Assembly (NCBI RefSeq): GCF_009765905.1
Contig: NZ_LMUO01000011.1
Location: 523,880-587,879, forward strand
Direction of reading: 5' to 3'
Length of the DNA stretch: 64,000 nt
Source: Mucilaginibacter sp. L196
GTDB taxonomy: Bacteria; Bacteroidota; Bacteroidia; Sphingobacteriales; Sphingobacteriaceae
In this document: positions 49,013-58,862 of the stretch, in pieces
How positions within the stretch are numbered: position 1 is the stretch's first letter
How the letters are laid out: every line of letters begins with the position of its first letter
Translations under genes and position numbers: made by a program
The notes under the pieces: generated by a model
The model's database searches: none
The model's input: the letters and a program-made list of their open reading frames with translations, nothing else
Told to the model about the DNA's origin: nothing

Positions 49013-51319
49013 ATGCTAACGCAAAACCTGGGTTACCCGCGAATCGGTAGCCAAAGACAACTTAAAAAAGCCTGCGAACAATATTGGGCGGGCAAAATCG
49101 ACCTGAGAGAATTGAAAGAGGTTGCCCGTAAGATCAAGGCAGAGAACTGGCAAACCCAACTGGATGCCGGTATTGACCTTATACCGTGTAACGATTTTAG
49201 CTTTTATGACCAGGTACTGGACACGAGTTTGATGCTCGGTGTCATCCCGCAACGATACTCATCAGTACTGTCAGAAGTGAAAGCTAATGGCGAAATTGAC
49301 CTTTATTTCGCGATGGCTCGTGGCTATCAGAAAGATGGGCTTGACATTACAGCAATGGAAATGACCAAATGGCTGGACACCAATTACCATTATATCGTAC
49401 CGGAATTTACTGCCAATCAAGAGTTCCATATTTTCAATGAAAATGTGTTCGGTGAATACAATAGTGCCAAACAACAGCTGGGACAGAAAGCCAAGCCAGT
49501 GCTGGTTGGGCCGGTAAGTTATTTGCTATTGGGTAAAGAAAAAGAACAGGGCTTTGAACGTATCGACCTGATCAAAAAACTGGTACCTGTTTATGTTGAT
49601 ATTATTAACCGCCTGAAACAATTGGGTTCTGAATGGATTCAATTAGACGAACCTTGCCTGGCGCTTGATCTTTCGAAAAAAGAGAAAGAAGCATTTGAAT
49701 TTGCTTATCGCAGCATAGCCAACCGGGTGAGCGGTGTTAAACTATTAGTGGCTACATATTTTGATGCATTGTTGGATAATACACAATTGGCGGTAAGCCT
49801 TCCGGTAAATGCATTGCATATTGACCTGGTTCGCGCTCCGGAACAGTTGGATGAAGTACTTGCGCTTATCCCTGAAGGTCTTCAGCTTTCCCTGGGGGTA
49901 GTTGATGGACGTAACGTTTGGAAGAATGATTATGAAAAATCATTAAATCTGATTAAAAAAGCCGTTGAAAAATTGGGTACTGACAGAGTGCTTGTTGCTC
50001 CGTCTTGCTCATTGCTACATAGCCCGATCGATCTTGATCTGGAAACTGCTATTGATCCGGAAATTAAAAACTGGATGGCATTTGCCAAACAAAAATTAAA
50101 TGAAGTAAATGAAATTAAGCAGATAGCCGAAGGAAACAATGGTTTGCTGCAAGCTAATAAAAAAGCTATTGAAGCCAGGCGGTCATCAGAGAAAGTGCAT
50201 AAGCAGGCCGTGAAAAACCGTGTTGCAGCCATTACTGAAGCCGATGCAGCCCGTACAAGTGCTTTCCCGGTACGCCAGCAATTACAGCACGAGCGCTTCA
50301 ACCTTCCTGCATTCCCAACAACTACTATCGGTTCATTCCCGCAAACGGATGATATTCGCCAGTTACGCGCCAAATTCAAAAAAGGCGAACTAAACGTTGT
50401 GCAATACGAAAACGCTATTGAGCTGGCCACCATCGATGCGATTCGCTGGCAGGAAGAGATAGGGCTTGATGTATTGGTACACGGCGAATTTGAGCGTAAT
50501 GACATGGTTGAATATTTCGGCGAACAGCTCGACGGATTCCTTTTCACAAAAAATGGCTGGGTACAAAGCTATGGCAGCCGCTGTGTGAAACCGCCGGTTA
50601 TTTATGGTGATGTAAGCCGCCCCAAAGACATGACTGTACGTTGGAGCAAGTTTGCTGCTGCGCAAACCGATAAGCCAATGAAAGGGATGTTAACCGGCCC
50701 GGTAACTATTTTGCAATGGTCGTTTGTGCGTGATGATCAGCCGCGCGAGGTGACTACCAATCAGATCGCTTTTGCGATCCGCGATGAAGTTGTTGCGCTG
50801 GAGCAGGCAGGTATCGGTATTATTCAAATTGACGAGGCTGCTATACGTGAGGGATTGCCTTTACGGAAAGCTAAGCGCCCGCATTATCTGGACTGGGCAG
50901 TTGGCGCATTCAGAATTACCGCCAGTGGCGTTCAGGATAAGACACAAATTCATACCCACATGTGTTACAGCGAATTCAACGATATTATTGAACACATCGC
51001 GGCTATGGATGCAGATGTGATTACTATTGAGACCTCACGGTCGCAAATGGAGTTGTTACAGGCGTTTGCCCACTTTGAATATCCGAACGAGATCGGCCCT
51101 GGTGTATATGACATCCACTCTCCACGTGTACCGGGTACCGAAGAAATGGCATCTCTTTTAGCTAAAGCGGCGGATTTGCTGCCGGCACGCCACTTATGGG
51201 TGAATCCAGACTGTGGTTTGAAGACACGCAAATGGCCGGAAACGAAAGCTGCCCTAATAAATATGGTTGCTGCCGCCAAAGAGGCACGCGAGCAAATTAG
51301 TACAGCAGAAGTGATTTAA
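49013..51319 (+). CDS. metE: Cobalamin-independent methionine synthase
   Basis: 768 aa from the ATG at 49013 (MLTQNLGYPRIGSQRQLKKA, the conserved N-terminus); an in-frame ATG at 48875 lies inside the riboswitch leader and is rejected. The enzyme transfers a methyl group from 5-methyl-tetrahydropteroyl-polyglutamate to homocysteine in the cytosol. FPTTTIGSFPQTDDIRQLR opens the C-terminal barrel. Zinc ligands lie in QIHTHMCYSEF and NPDCGLKTRKWPE. The gene sits alone behind a B12 riboswitch, with its own terminator, and faces the Lrp gene. Expression should rise when cobalamin is scarce. Confidence 0.97.
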   Translation: MLTQNLGYPRIGSQRQLKKACEQYWAGKIDLRELKEVARKIKAENWQTQLDAGIDLIPCNDFSFYDQVLDTSLMLGVIPQRYSSVLSEVKANGEIDLYFAMARGYQKDGLDITAMEMTKWLDTNYHYIVPEFTANQEFHIFNENVFGEYNSAKQQLGQKAKPVLVGPVSYLLLGKEKEQGFERIDLIKKLVPVYVDIINRLKQLGSEWIQLDEPCLALDLSKKEKEAFEFAYRSIANRVSGVKLLVATYFDALLDNTQLAVSLPVNALHIDLVRAPEQLDEVLALIPEGLQLSLGVVDGRNVWKNDYEKSLNLIKKAVEKLGTDRVLVAPSCSLLHSPIDLDLETAIDPEIKNWMAFAKQKLNEVNEIKQIAEGNNGLLQANKKAIEARRSSEKVHKQAVKNRVAAITEADAARTSAFPVRQQLQHERFNLPAFPTTTIGSFPQTDDIRQLRAKFKKGELNVVQYENAIELATIDAIRWQEEIGLDVLVHGEFERNDMVEYFGEQLDGFLFTKNGWVQSYGSRCVKPPVIYGDVSRPKDMTVRWSKFAAAQTDKPMKGMLTGPVTILQWSFVRDDQPREVTTNQIAFAIRDEVVALEQAGIGIIQIDEAAIREGLPLRKAKRPHYLDWAVGAFRITASGVQDKTQIHTHMCYSEFNDIIEHIAAMDADVITIETSRSQMELLQAFAHFEYPNEIGPGVYDIHSPRVPGTEEMASLLAKAADLLPARHLWVNPDCGLKTRKWPETKAALINMVAAAKEAREQISTAEVI

Positions 51320-51321
51320 TC

Positions 51322-51355
51322 ATAAGAAAGCGGGCAATATCGCCCGCTTTCTTAT
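51322..51355 (+). terminator. Terminator of metE
   Basis: Perfect stem ATAAGAAAGCGGGC / GCCCGCTTTCTTAT around a short loop, directly after the stop codon. Confidence 0.9.
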
Positions 51356-51440
51356 TTTAAATATGGTTATAGTGTCCTTGCCATAGTTTTTAACCTTAGT
51401 TTTCATCTATCGATGAACTTAAAAATCTGCTTAAGATTAA

Positions 51441-51860
51441 ATGATAATACATGTTACGCGCAGAGAAACTTTCAATGCCGCACATAGAATGTACCGGGAA
51501 GAATGGAGCGCAGAGAAGAATGAAGAAATATTTGGTAAATGCTCCAACCCGAACTGGCATGGCCATAACTACAGCCTTTTTGTAACCGTTAAGGGCGAAG
51601 TTAGCTATGCAACTGGCTACCTGATCGATCTGAAACAGCTTAAGGTGATTATACATGATCATGTGATTGAAAAACTCGACCATAAGAACCTGAACCTGGA
51701 TGTCGATTTTATGAAAGGAAAAATGGCTACGACAGAACTGCTTTGTATGGAGATCTTTAACCAGTTAAAAGCCTCGATAGAAATCAATAAAGGTGTTTTT
51801 CTGCACTCAGTCAGGCTACATGAAACTGAAAATAATTCTGCAGAATACTTCGGAGAGTAA
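51441..51860 (+). CDS. 6-pyruvoyl-tetrahydropterin/6-carboxytetrahydropterin synthase family protein
   Basis: 139 aa. The zinc histidines are in NAAHRMYREEW and WHGHNYSLFV, the catalytic cysteine in FGKCSNPNWHGHNY, and LDHKNLNLDV and HETENNSAEYFGE complete the T-fold site. The spacing C-x5-H-x-H is that of eukaryotic-type pyruvoyl-tetrahydropterin synthase, rather than the C-x3-H-x-H of queuosine-pathway QueD. The product could therefore be a tetrahydropterin, or the enzyme could still serve queuosine synthesis. It lies 120 nt after metE, behind its terminator, so it is probably separately transcribed. Confidence 0.9.
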   Translation: MIIHVTRRETFNAAHRMYREEWSAEKNEEIFGKCSNPNWHGHNYSLFVTVKGEVSYATGYLIDLKQLKVIIHDHVIEKLDHKNLNLDVDFMKGKMATTELLCMEIFNQLKASIEINKGVFLHSVRLHETENNSAEYFGE

Positions 51861-52680
51861 TTCGGTGTATGGTTTTTCCCATTTAGATACGCACCGGATT
51901 TTGCTCATTTTTATTGCGTTTTAGTGCATAATATGGTGTTTTGATGCCTATAAGAACCCGTAAACTTTTTGGATTTGCAGGTTTTTTAGTACTTTTTGGT
52001 ATTGTTTTTCGTAGCCCGTAAGGGAGTCAACACAATTAATTACCAACAGGTTACAATGCTTTATATGGTTGTTGATGTACTACGCACCGAATTACTAACC
52101 ATTTTTTGATGCAGATTAATTATCCGGATAGTCAACACAACTATTTGTTCTAAAGCGCACGGAATAGACTGTTCAAATCTCCCAGAATACCCAGTCCTGT
52201 ACATCCAGGCGGGAAACTAATTTTAGTCTCAACCAGTCGGTTATCAATATATTTTTTAAGCTGAAACTTCTTGACTCACGGAATTACTCATTGCAATCAT
52301 TTATGCCTGTATTTAGCCGGGCAAAGTGTCAAGGTCTGGCAAACCCATTGAAATCAGTCAAACGGCCCGTTTGTATAATCTTCACGTTTTTACCAGACTC
52401 AGTCAAAGCTATAGTTTGAGACTTAAAAATGATGTTGTTCTTTTTTAAGTATTTGAAAAATAGTATTTTAAATGTTTTTATAATATTCTTTTTATCCAAA
52501 ATTTACACCTTTCTGGTCTATTTTTACCCCTTTTTATTTCCCCAAGCCACTAAGTTTGCTTATACCGACAATCGATTACAGACTGGGAGGTGCCGTCATT
52601 TATTTCCCTCGAGACCAATTACTAATACTAACAAATTAAAAACCAATAATTATTTATTTCAGAAACTAAAACCCGAGATT
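51861..52680. other. Long regulatory region upstream of the SusC gene
   Basis: 820 nt without a supported gene. Features seen: the pair TACGCACCGGATT (51888) and TACGCACCGAATT (52081); direct repeats AGTCAACACAA at 52025 and 52130; CAGTCAAA at 52355 and 52400; a palindrome at 52359; and a -7-like TAAGTTTG at 52551. It must hold the promoter and regulator sites for the SusCD operon. The open frame continuing upstream of the SusC start (from 52429) is not gene-like. Confidence 0.45.
52359..52373. promoter_or_regulatory. Palindromic site upstream of SusC
   Basis: CAAACGG-C-CCGTTTG, 7-bp arms around one base, about 310 nt before the SusC start. It lies between two CAGTCAAA direct repeats. It could be an operator for a dimeric regulator, or chance. 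Confidence 0.4.
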
Positions 52681-55600
52681 ATGAGAAAAAACTACTTATT
52701 AATTTTTCTGCTCCTGCTACTCAGTACTGGTGTTTTCGCCCAACGAAGGGTGATAACAGGTGCAGTGATAGACAGTGCCAGCAAAGAAACATTGCCCGGA
52801 GTGACCATTACTATTAAAGGCAGCAATGCCTCCGCAACCTCTGGTAAGGATGGTAATTACGCTATTAAAACGGCTAACAACGAAAGCGTAACTATCGGTG
52901 CTCATTTCATTGGGTACAAATACGCGGAAATTACGCTGAAACCAGGCCAGAACAATGCCAACTTCGTACTGGCGTCTTCTAACAAAGATTTGAGCGAGGT
53001 GGTGGTAACTGGTTATGGTACTACCCTCAAAAGTAAATTGTTAGGTGCTGTAACAGAGATCAAAGCCCAGGATGTGCAGGATATTTCTGTAGCCAATTTC
53101 GGTCAATCCCTACAAGACCGCGTAGCGGGAGTAGGTGTAAGCGTTGCTTCCGGTAAACCAGGGGCTAGCTCTACACTGAGTATTCGCAGCCCTACGGTTT
53201 TCGGTTCCGGTCTTGGCATCACCTCAGATCCGTTGTATGTTATCGATGGTATAATTGCGCAGAAAAGCGATTTTGACAATCTGGACGCCAGCCTTGTAGA
53301 AACTGTTTCATTTTTGAAAGATTCTCAGGCTGCTATTTACGGTGCTGCGGGTGATAAGGGCGTTGTGCTGGTTACTACCAAACGCGGTAGGCCTGGCAAG
53401 CCACAAATTTCATATACCGGGTATTACGGTACTGCTACAGCTACCGAGGAGCCTAAAATGATGACTGCCCTGCAACTGGCGCAATATCTCAATGATGATT
53501 ATGCACTTAACAATGCCCCGGCTACCTCAAGATTCTCATCAGCTGACTTAAGCTATATTGCGACCCATCCTCAAAAAAGCATCTTTGACCAGCTTTGGCA
53601 TCCGGCTGACATGCAGCGACACACCCTCAACCTGAGCGGTGGTTCAGATAAGATTATCTTTTTTGCAGGCGGCAGCTATTATAATGAGGGTGGTAATTTT
53701 GGCGACATTTCAGTTACCAAGTGGAATATCCGCTCGGATGTGACTGCGCACCTTACTGATGACATCACTGCTTATGTGAGCGTTAATGGCGGCTATGCTA
53801 CAAGCTACGATAATGGTGCAAAAGCTGAGTCATCGGATACTGAAAATTACATGATACTTTCAATGGTCACTACACCAGGCTGGATACCGCTATACATAAA
53901 CGGGAGGCCTAATGGCTTTACCACCTCCGGGCCAGGTTTTTGGAATCCTGTTTCTTATTTAAACTCCGGTAGCTATAGCGAACCTGCCAGCCAAACGCTT
54001 AACCTAAATAGTTACCTGGAATGGCGGCCGCATTTTGTTAGAGGTTTAACAGCCAAGGTTCAGTATGGTAAAACCAACTATTCCACTAATGCAAAAAATT
54101 ATTATCCATCGTATACCGTTGCTCAATTTAGCGCTTCCGGCCAGAATGGTTTATTGTATGGCAACACCTATACAACTAAAACTATTTCAAACAGCGATCA
54201 AATCCTCGAAAGTTACGGCTACAACAACACTTATGAGCTGATTGGTTCGCTTGATTATGCACGCAGCATCGGCAAAAATAATTTCGACGTATTGTATGTG
54301 ACCGAGCAGACAGAGGCAAATGCTGACCAGATTCAATTCTATCGTACCGGGCAGCAAATTCCGGGCGTTGATCAGTTCTTTGCATATAATTCCGGTACCA
54401 CCACATTGCAAACAACTGCACCATCCGAAACTGGTAAACGCTCTTATCTTGTTAGGGCCAACTATGACTATGAAAGCAAATATCTGATGGAATTCATCGC
54501 TCGTGAAGATGGCTCATCAAACTTTCCGCCCGATAAGCGCTGGGGGCTCTTTCCGTCGGTGGCAGTAGGCTGGCGTATCAGTGAGGAGGATTTCTTTAAA
54601 AATAGCTTCCTTTCAAAATTTGTTAACTCATTAAAAGTGCGCTTTAACGAAGGTTTGGTAGGCGATGACAGGGTTACTCCTTATCAATACGCTTCGCATT
54701 TTACGCCATACTCCGGTACTATGCTTTTTGGCAGTTCAGTAGTGAATGGATTGACCAACGGTATTTTACCTAACACCGATCTTACCTGGGAACATAGCCG
54801 TACCCAAAATTTAGGTATCGACGCAACATTTCTTAATAACCGCTTAACGGTAACGGTCGATCGTTACAGCAAACACGTATACGACGGGTTCGTGGATATT
54901 TCTACGCTGGGTTACCCCGCCACGCTTGGTGTTGCCAGCGGAATTATCAACTATGCATCTGCTAACTCCTGGGGCGAAGACTTCAGTGTAGGTTGGAACG
55001 ACAACATCAACAAAAACTGGCGTTATGGCGTAAGCATGGTTTTCGGTTGGGCTAACGGCGAAAATATTCTCCAATATTACAACCCGCTTACGCTTGGTGA
55101 ATTTACACAGAACCAGCTAATTACTACCGGCGAGAAGAACAGTACCAACGGCCCTTATGGTTTAATTGCTACCGGTATTATCAGAACCCAGGCACAGTTA
55201 AATGCTATTCTGAAAGCAAACCCGAACTATACAATCGAAGGTCAAAAGCCACAGCTCGGTTTCATGAACTTTGAAGACGTAAACCATGATGGGAAGATCA
55301 ATGCTGATGATATTACCCAAATGTATAAAAATACCAATCCATGGCTGTCAACTGGTTTTACGTTCAACGTTAGTTACAAACAAGTTTCTTTAAGTGTTAA
55401 CGGACACCTAACACTCGGAGGTAAAGTATTTATCGGCGGGCAGGACGTAAAAGCTCCGACAACCACTATAAATGGCCCGGAATTTTGGGCAGATCATTGG
55501 ACTCCGTCAAACCCCAATGCAGAATATCCAAGGGCAGATGCGCCTGATGCCGGTAGCACGTCAACCTTTTGGGCACGTAATGGCACAACTGGTTACATTA

Positions 55601-55797
55601 ACAACGCAACACTGTCTTACACAATGCCAAAATCAATCTCGGACAAGCTAAAAATACCCTCACTGCGTGTGCTTGTTAGCGCCCTCAACCCCTGGGAGTT
55701 TATTGATCCATACGATTATAAGGATTCAAGAACAAGTAGCATCACCTATTATCCTACACTTAGGACAATCTCTGTCGGTTTAAACGCAACATTGTAA
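52681..55797 (+). CDS. SusC/RagA family TonB-linked outer-membrane protein
   Basis: Outer-membrane importer for oligosaccharides, 1038 aa from the ATG at 52681; the frame extends 84 codons upstream but those residues are implausible, and the chosen start gives a signal peptide (LIFLLLLLSTGVFAQ). Then a CarboxypepD_reg-like domain (about 23-97, GAVIDSASKETLPGVTITIK), a plug domain (VVTGYGTTLKSKLLGAVTEI) and a 22-strand barrel. A calcium-like loop DVNHDGKINADDI is typical of the family. It works with the SusD lipoprotein encoded 17 nt downstream as a lidded complex powered by TonB. Substrate unknown. Confidence 0.96.
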   Translation: MRKNYLLIFLLLLLSTGVFAQRRVITGAVIDSASKETLPGVTITIKGSNASATSGKDGNYAIKTANNESVTIGAHFIGYKYAEITLKPGQNNANFVLASSNKDLSEVVVTGYGTTLKSKLLGAVTEIKAQDVQDISVANFGQSLQDRVAGVGVSVASGKPGASSTLSIRSPTVFGSGLGITSDPLYVIDGIIAQKSDFDNLDASLVETVSFLKDSQAAIYGAAGDKGVVLVTTKRGRPGKPQISYTGYYGTATATEEPKMMTALQLAQYLNDDYALNNAPATSRFSSADLSYIATHPQKSIFDQLWHPADMQRHTLNLSGGSDKIIFFAGGSYYNEGGNFGDISVTKWNIRSDVTAHLTDDITAYVSVNGGYATSYDNGAKAESSDTENYMILSMVTTPGWIPLYINGRPNGFTTSGPGFWNPVSYLNSGSYSEPASQTLNLNSYLEWRPHFVRGLTAKVQYGKTNYSTNAKNYYPSYTVAQFSASGQNGLLYGNTYTTKTISNSDQILESYGYNNTYELIGSLDYARSIGKNNFDVLYVTEQTEANADQIQFYRTGQQIPGVDQFFAYNSGTTTLQTTAPSETGKRSYLVRANYDYESKYLMEFIAREDGSSNFPPDKRWGLFPSVAVGWRISEEDFFKNSFLSKFVNSLKVRFNEGLVGDDRVTPYQYASHFTPYSGTMLFGSSVVNGLTNGILPNTDLTWEHSRTQNLGIDATFLNNRLTVTVDRYSKHVYDGFVDISTLGYPATLGVASGIINYASANSWGEDFSVGWNDNINKNWRYGVSMVFGWANGENILQYYNPLTLGEFTQNQLITTGEKNSTNGPYGLIATGIIRTQAQLNAILKANPNYTIEGQKPQLGFMNFEDVNHDGKINADDITQMYKNTNPWLSTGFTFNVSYKQVSLSVNGHLTLGGKVFIGGQDVKAPTTTINGPEFWADHWTPSNPNAEYPRADAPDAGSTSTFWARNGTTGYINNATLSYTMPKSISDKLKIPSLRVLVSALNPWEFIDPYDYKDSRTSSITYYPTLRTISVGLNATL

Positions 55798-55814
55798 TTT
55801 TTAAAGAAGAGAAA

Positions 55815-57668
55815 ATGAAAAAAATATCAAAAAAAACGGCGACGCTTTTAATTATAACTGCTTTGTTGATAGGGGCTGCCGGCTGTAAAAAGAACATATT
55901 CGATAAACAAGACCTCAACGCGGTGGATGGTACCATCTGGAATACCGCAACTGCAGCCAACTTGTTCCTGAATGGTACTTATGATGTGGTAATGCCGAAT
56001 TGGCCAACGCCCGGTTCCATCTACAATACGAGTGACGAACTGAACAACACAACAGCGTCTATCCTTTATGGAACGCTGACCGGCTCTGGCAACGAAGTGA
56101 CCGAAATTTACACCAAATCAGCGCTGGGAACGGATCAGTATTTCAGCATTTATCGTTGCAATCTGGCTATCGAAGGCATTAATGCCGGCACCATGGCAGC
56201 TGCAGACAAAGCTACGCTGAAAGGCCAGTTCTTTTTCCTACGGGCTTTCATCTATTTTCAAATGGTGAAGCTGTACGGGGGAGTGCCGATTGTATTAACT
56301 ACGCAAAACCCGGCAACGGATAATATTCAAGTGCCGCGTGCTAAGAGCAGTGTGTGTTTTGCGCAGATTGCTTCCGATCTTGATTCTGCTGCCGCGATGT
56401 TGCCAGCTTCCTGGAACTTATCAACAGATGGTGGCCGTATTACAAGGGCCGCGGCAATGGCTATGAAAGGTAAAGCTTTGTTATACTGGGCCAGCCCTCA
56501 GTTTAACCCCAATAATGATGCTACCCGCTGGCAGGCCGCTTATACTGCTAATAAAGCAGCTTATACTCAGGCCCAGGCAGATGGGTATGCCTTATATCCG
56601 GCATTTGCTAATATCTGGCTGGATGAAACTGCCAATAATAAAGAGCGTATGATCTGGCGCACACTGGATGCGGTGTCACTCAATCCTGCTCACGGTACCA
56701 ATACCGAATATATTACCCGCCCATATTCACAATCAAACGGTGGCGGCAGCAACCAGCCGACGTGGAACCTGGTACAGGCCTTCCCGATGGCCAACGGTTT
56801 ACCTATTACCGATCCGAACTCTGGTTACAACCCGGAATTATTCTGGCAAAATCGCGACCCTCGTTTTGCTGCTACTATTGCATATAATGGTTGCATCTGG
56901 AACCTGAGCGGATCAAGCAACCGCCTTGAATGGACATATCAGAGCTTTCTGGATGATGCCAAAAGCCCTTCGGCTACAGGTTTCTACTGTCGCAAAATTT
57001 GTAACCCTTCAATTACTATAGCAGCGGCACTGTATAATACCAACACAGGTGGCGGCAGTGGTATGGACTGGATTGAAATGCGTTTTGCCGAAGTATTGCT
57101 CAACTATGCAGAGTGTGCTAATGCTATTGGCAACTTGGCAGAGTGCAAGGGTTTGGTTGCCTTGTTGCGCGCCCGTGCAGGCATAGCCGCAGGTAGTAAC
57201 AATTATGGACTAAACGCGGTTACAAGTCAGGCGCAGATGACCAGCTTTTTGCTTACCGAGCGCGAAATTGAATTTGCGATGGAAGGTAAACGTACTGATG
57301 ACCTACGCCGTACGCGCACATTTGATAAGTTGACCGGCACACAACGCTTAGCTTTCCGATGGAATGTAAATCTGCCATATGTAGCAGGCGCTGTACCCAC
57401 CTCAGGTGCAGTTGCCGGCAGAACTTACATTGATGTATATGATGCTTCAGGCGGCCGTGTTTGCGATACGATCAACGTTAACAATAAAGCTGAATATGAG
57501 CGGTTTTTTTCTACAACCACGCAGAGTATCGAGCCTGCAACAACGCCGGTAATCAACTACCCGACCACCTATTACTTTTATCCGCTGCCGCAAAACTTTA
57601 TTGCAACTAGCAGCGTGATCCAGCAAACCGTGGGCTGGCCGGGTGGCACATTTGATCCATTACAGTAA
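55815..57668 (+). CDS. SusD/RagB family nutrient-binding outer-membrane lipoprotein
   Basis: Surface lipoprotein, 617 aa, binding the glycan and acting as the lid on SusC. The lipobox is IGAAGC near residue 24. The tetratricopeptide-rich core includes AADKATLKGQFFFLRAFIYFQMVKLYGGVPIVL, typical of SusD, and the C-terminal signature LTEREIEFAMEGKRTDDLRRT. It lies 17 nt after SusC and 40 nt before the next lipoprotein gene, so all three form an operon. The sugar cannot be inferred from this domain. Confidence 0.96.
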   Translation: MKKISKKTATLLIITALLIGAAGCKKNIFDKQDLNAVDGTIWNTATAANLFLNGTYDVVMPNWPTPGSIYNTSDELNNTTASILYGTLTGSGNEVTEIYTKSALGTDQYFSIYRCNLAIEGINAGTMAAADKATLKGQFFFLRAFIYFQMVKLYGGVPIVLTTQNPATDNIQVPRAKSSVCFAQIASDLDSAAAMLPASWNLSTDGGRITRAAAMAMKGKALLYWASPQFNPNNDATRWQAAYTANKAAYTQAQADGYALYPAFANIWLDETANNKERMIWRTLDAVSLNPAHGTNTEYITRPYSQSNGGGSNQPTWNLVQAFPMANGLPITDPNSGYNPELFWQNRDPRFAATIAYNGCIWNLSGSSNRLEWTYQSFLDDAKSPSATGFYCRKICNPSITIAAALYNTNTGGGSGMDWIEMRFAEVLLNYAECANAIGNLAECKGLVALLRARAGIAAGSNNYGLNAVTSQAQMTSFLLTEREIEFAMEGKRTDDLRRTRTFDKLTGTQRLAFRWNVNLPYVAGAVPTSGAVAGRTYIDVYDASGGRVCDTINVNNKAEYERFFSTTTQSIEPATTPVINYPTTYYFYPLPQNFIATSSVIQQTVGWPGGTFDPLQ

Positions 57669-57708
57669 GTTGAACCAGATTAGAAAACAAGTATTAAAAA
57701 TCAAGAAA

Positions 57709-58710
57709 ATGAGAAAATATATCACCCTGGTTGGCATTATAACAGCATTTGCTGTAATGCTTTCGGGCTGTGCAAAAACAACGCAACCTATTAACGCGAA
57801 CATTGTTACCATTACATTTATTAAAGCGGGACCGAAATTTTTGACTAACGATGTCACCGTTAACCCGAAAGACAGTATCCAGTTCCAGTATACGATCAAA
57901 TCGCCTAAACCGATGACCACTGTAGAGTTGGCCAAAAGCCTGCCTTCGGCCAACACCGCTACTGTAGATGCTTTTAAAGACTCCGTAAAAACGGGCGATC
58001 GGCGCACCTTTACGATGACACACAAAATTGTTGCTGATAGTATTGCCGGTATCTATAACTTCAACGTAATCGTGCGTGACGTCAACGGTATCTACATGGG
58101 CTCAAGTAAGGTTATTAATGTTACCGTTACGCCCGATTTTTATTATTACACAAACCGCCAGATGTATGTGCCTGATACAACGGCTAAGACTAACCTGTGC
58201 TACTATTCAAGCAGCGCCAACTCTTCGTTCAGCTATACCAGCGCTGGCGCAACCAACAGCGCGAAGATCGATTTTGGTTATTACTTTAAGACAGATTCAA
58301 CTTATACAAAAGGTAAAGCAACCAGTGTTGTCGGACACAGCATTTATGCGCTAACGATAACACCAACACCGTCACAGATCGCATTTAATGATATCAGCAG
58401 CTGGACAAAAAACGCCACCGTACTGAAAGTGGGAACCTCGCCGACCTTTGCCAGTCTGACTTCGGGCGGTGCTATCAAACAGGGGGCTTTGACTAACCTG
58501 AAATCGGGCGCGACTAACCAAGTGCCGGTAGTTACTACTGCTGTTTCAGGCGGTTTACGCACCGATACTTACGCCCCATTAGTAGCCGGTAATGTGATCT
58601 GGTTTAAAACTGTCGACGGTAGATATGGTGCATTGACGATTACTTATATGAATCAGGCTAATGCCTCTAAATCAACTTATATGAATTTCGAGGTGAAAGT
58701 CACCAAATAA
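57709..58710 (+). CDS. Surface lipoprotein of the SusCD operon (SusE/F-like)
   Basis: 333 aa from the ATG at 57709; a frame opening at 57643 lies inside the SusD gene and is rejected. The lipobox LSGC is in AVMLSGCAKTT. After a short linker the protein consists of beta-sandwich-like segments (TIKSPKPMTTVELAKSLPSA, YNFNVIVRDVNGIYMGSSKV), then a longer domain of unknown type with many Ser/Thr/Tyr residues. Its place as third gene of the operon and its surface-lipoprotein signal suggest a glycan-binding or accessory role, as in SusE or SusF, but no carbohydrate-binding residues are visible. Confidence 0.8.
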   Translation: MRKYITLVGIITAFAVMLSGCAKTTQPINANIVTITFIKAGPKFLTNDVTVNPKDSIQFQYTIKSPKPMTTVELAKSLPSANTATVDAFKDSVKTGDRRTFTMTHKIVADSIAGIYNFNVIVRDVNGIYMGSSKVINVTVTPDFYYYTNRQMYVPDTTAKTNLCYYSSSANSSFSYTSAGATNSAKIDFGYYFKTDSTYTKGKATSVVGHSIYALTITPTPSQIAFNDISSWTKNATVLKVGTSPTFASLTSGGAIKQGALTNLKSGATNQVPVVTTAVSGGLRTDTYAPLVAGNVIWFKTVDGRYGALTITYMNQANASKSTYMNFEVKVTK

Positions 58711-58737
58711 AGTTAATTAATTAGGTTATATTGGTTT

Positions 58738-58776
58738 GAAGGGGGGTGACGACTCACACGTCCCCCCTTCTTTTTT
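58738..58776. terminator. Terminator of the SusCD operon
   Basis: GAAGGGGGG and CCCCCCTTC pair around a 15-base loop that contains a secondary GACG/CGTC stem, followed by six T. It may also serve the convergent regulator gene. Confidence 0.85.
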
Positions 58777-58862
58777 ACCGTTAAATCTAAATCAAAGAAA
58801 TCCGGTATCTTATCCATTTATCGAGTGCCTTGGATCAACAGGCTCAGTTAAGTAAAATTATT

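Noticed and set aside
49930..50665. Minus-strand frames inside metE
   Set aside because: Shadow frames opposite a long conserved gene, Ser/Cys-rich from reverse reading of its codons.
52429..52680. Upstream start for SusC
   Set aside because: The 84 extra residues are hydrophobic/low complexity and would precede an intact signal peptide at 52681.
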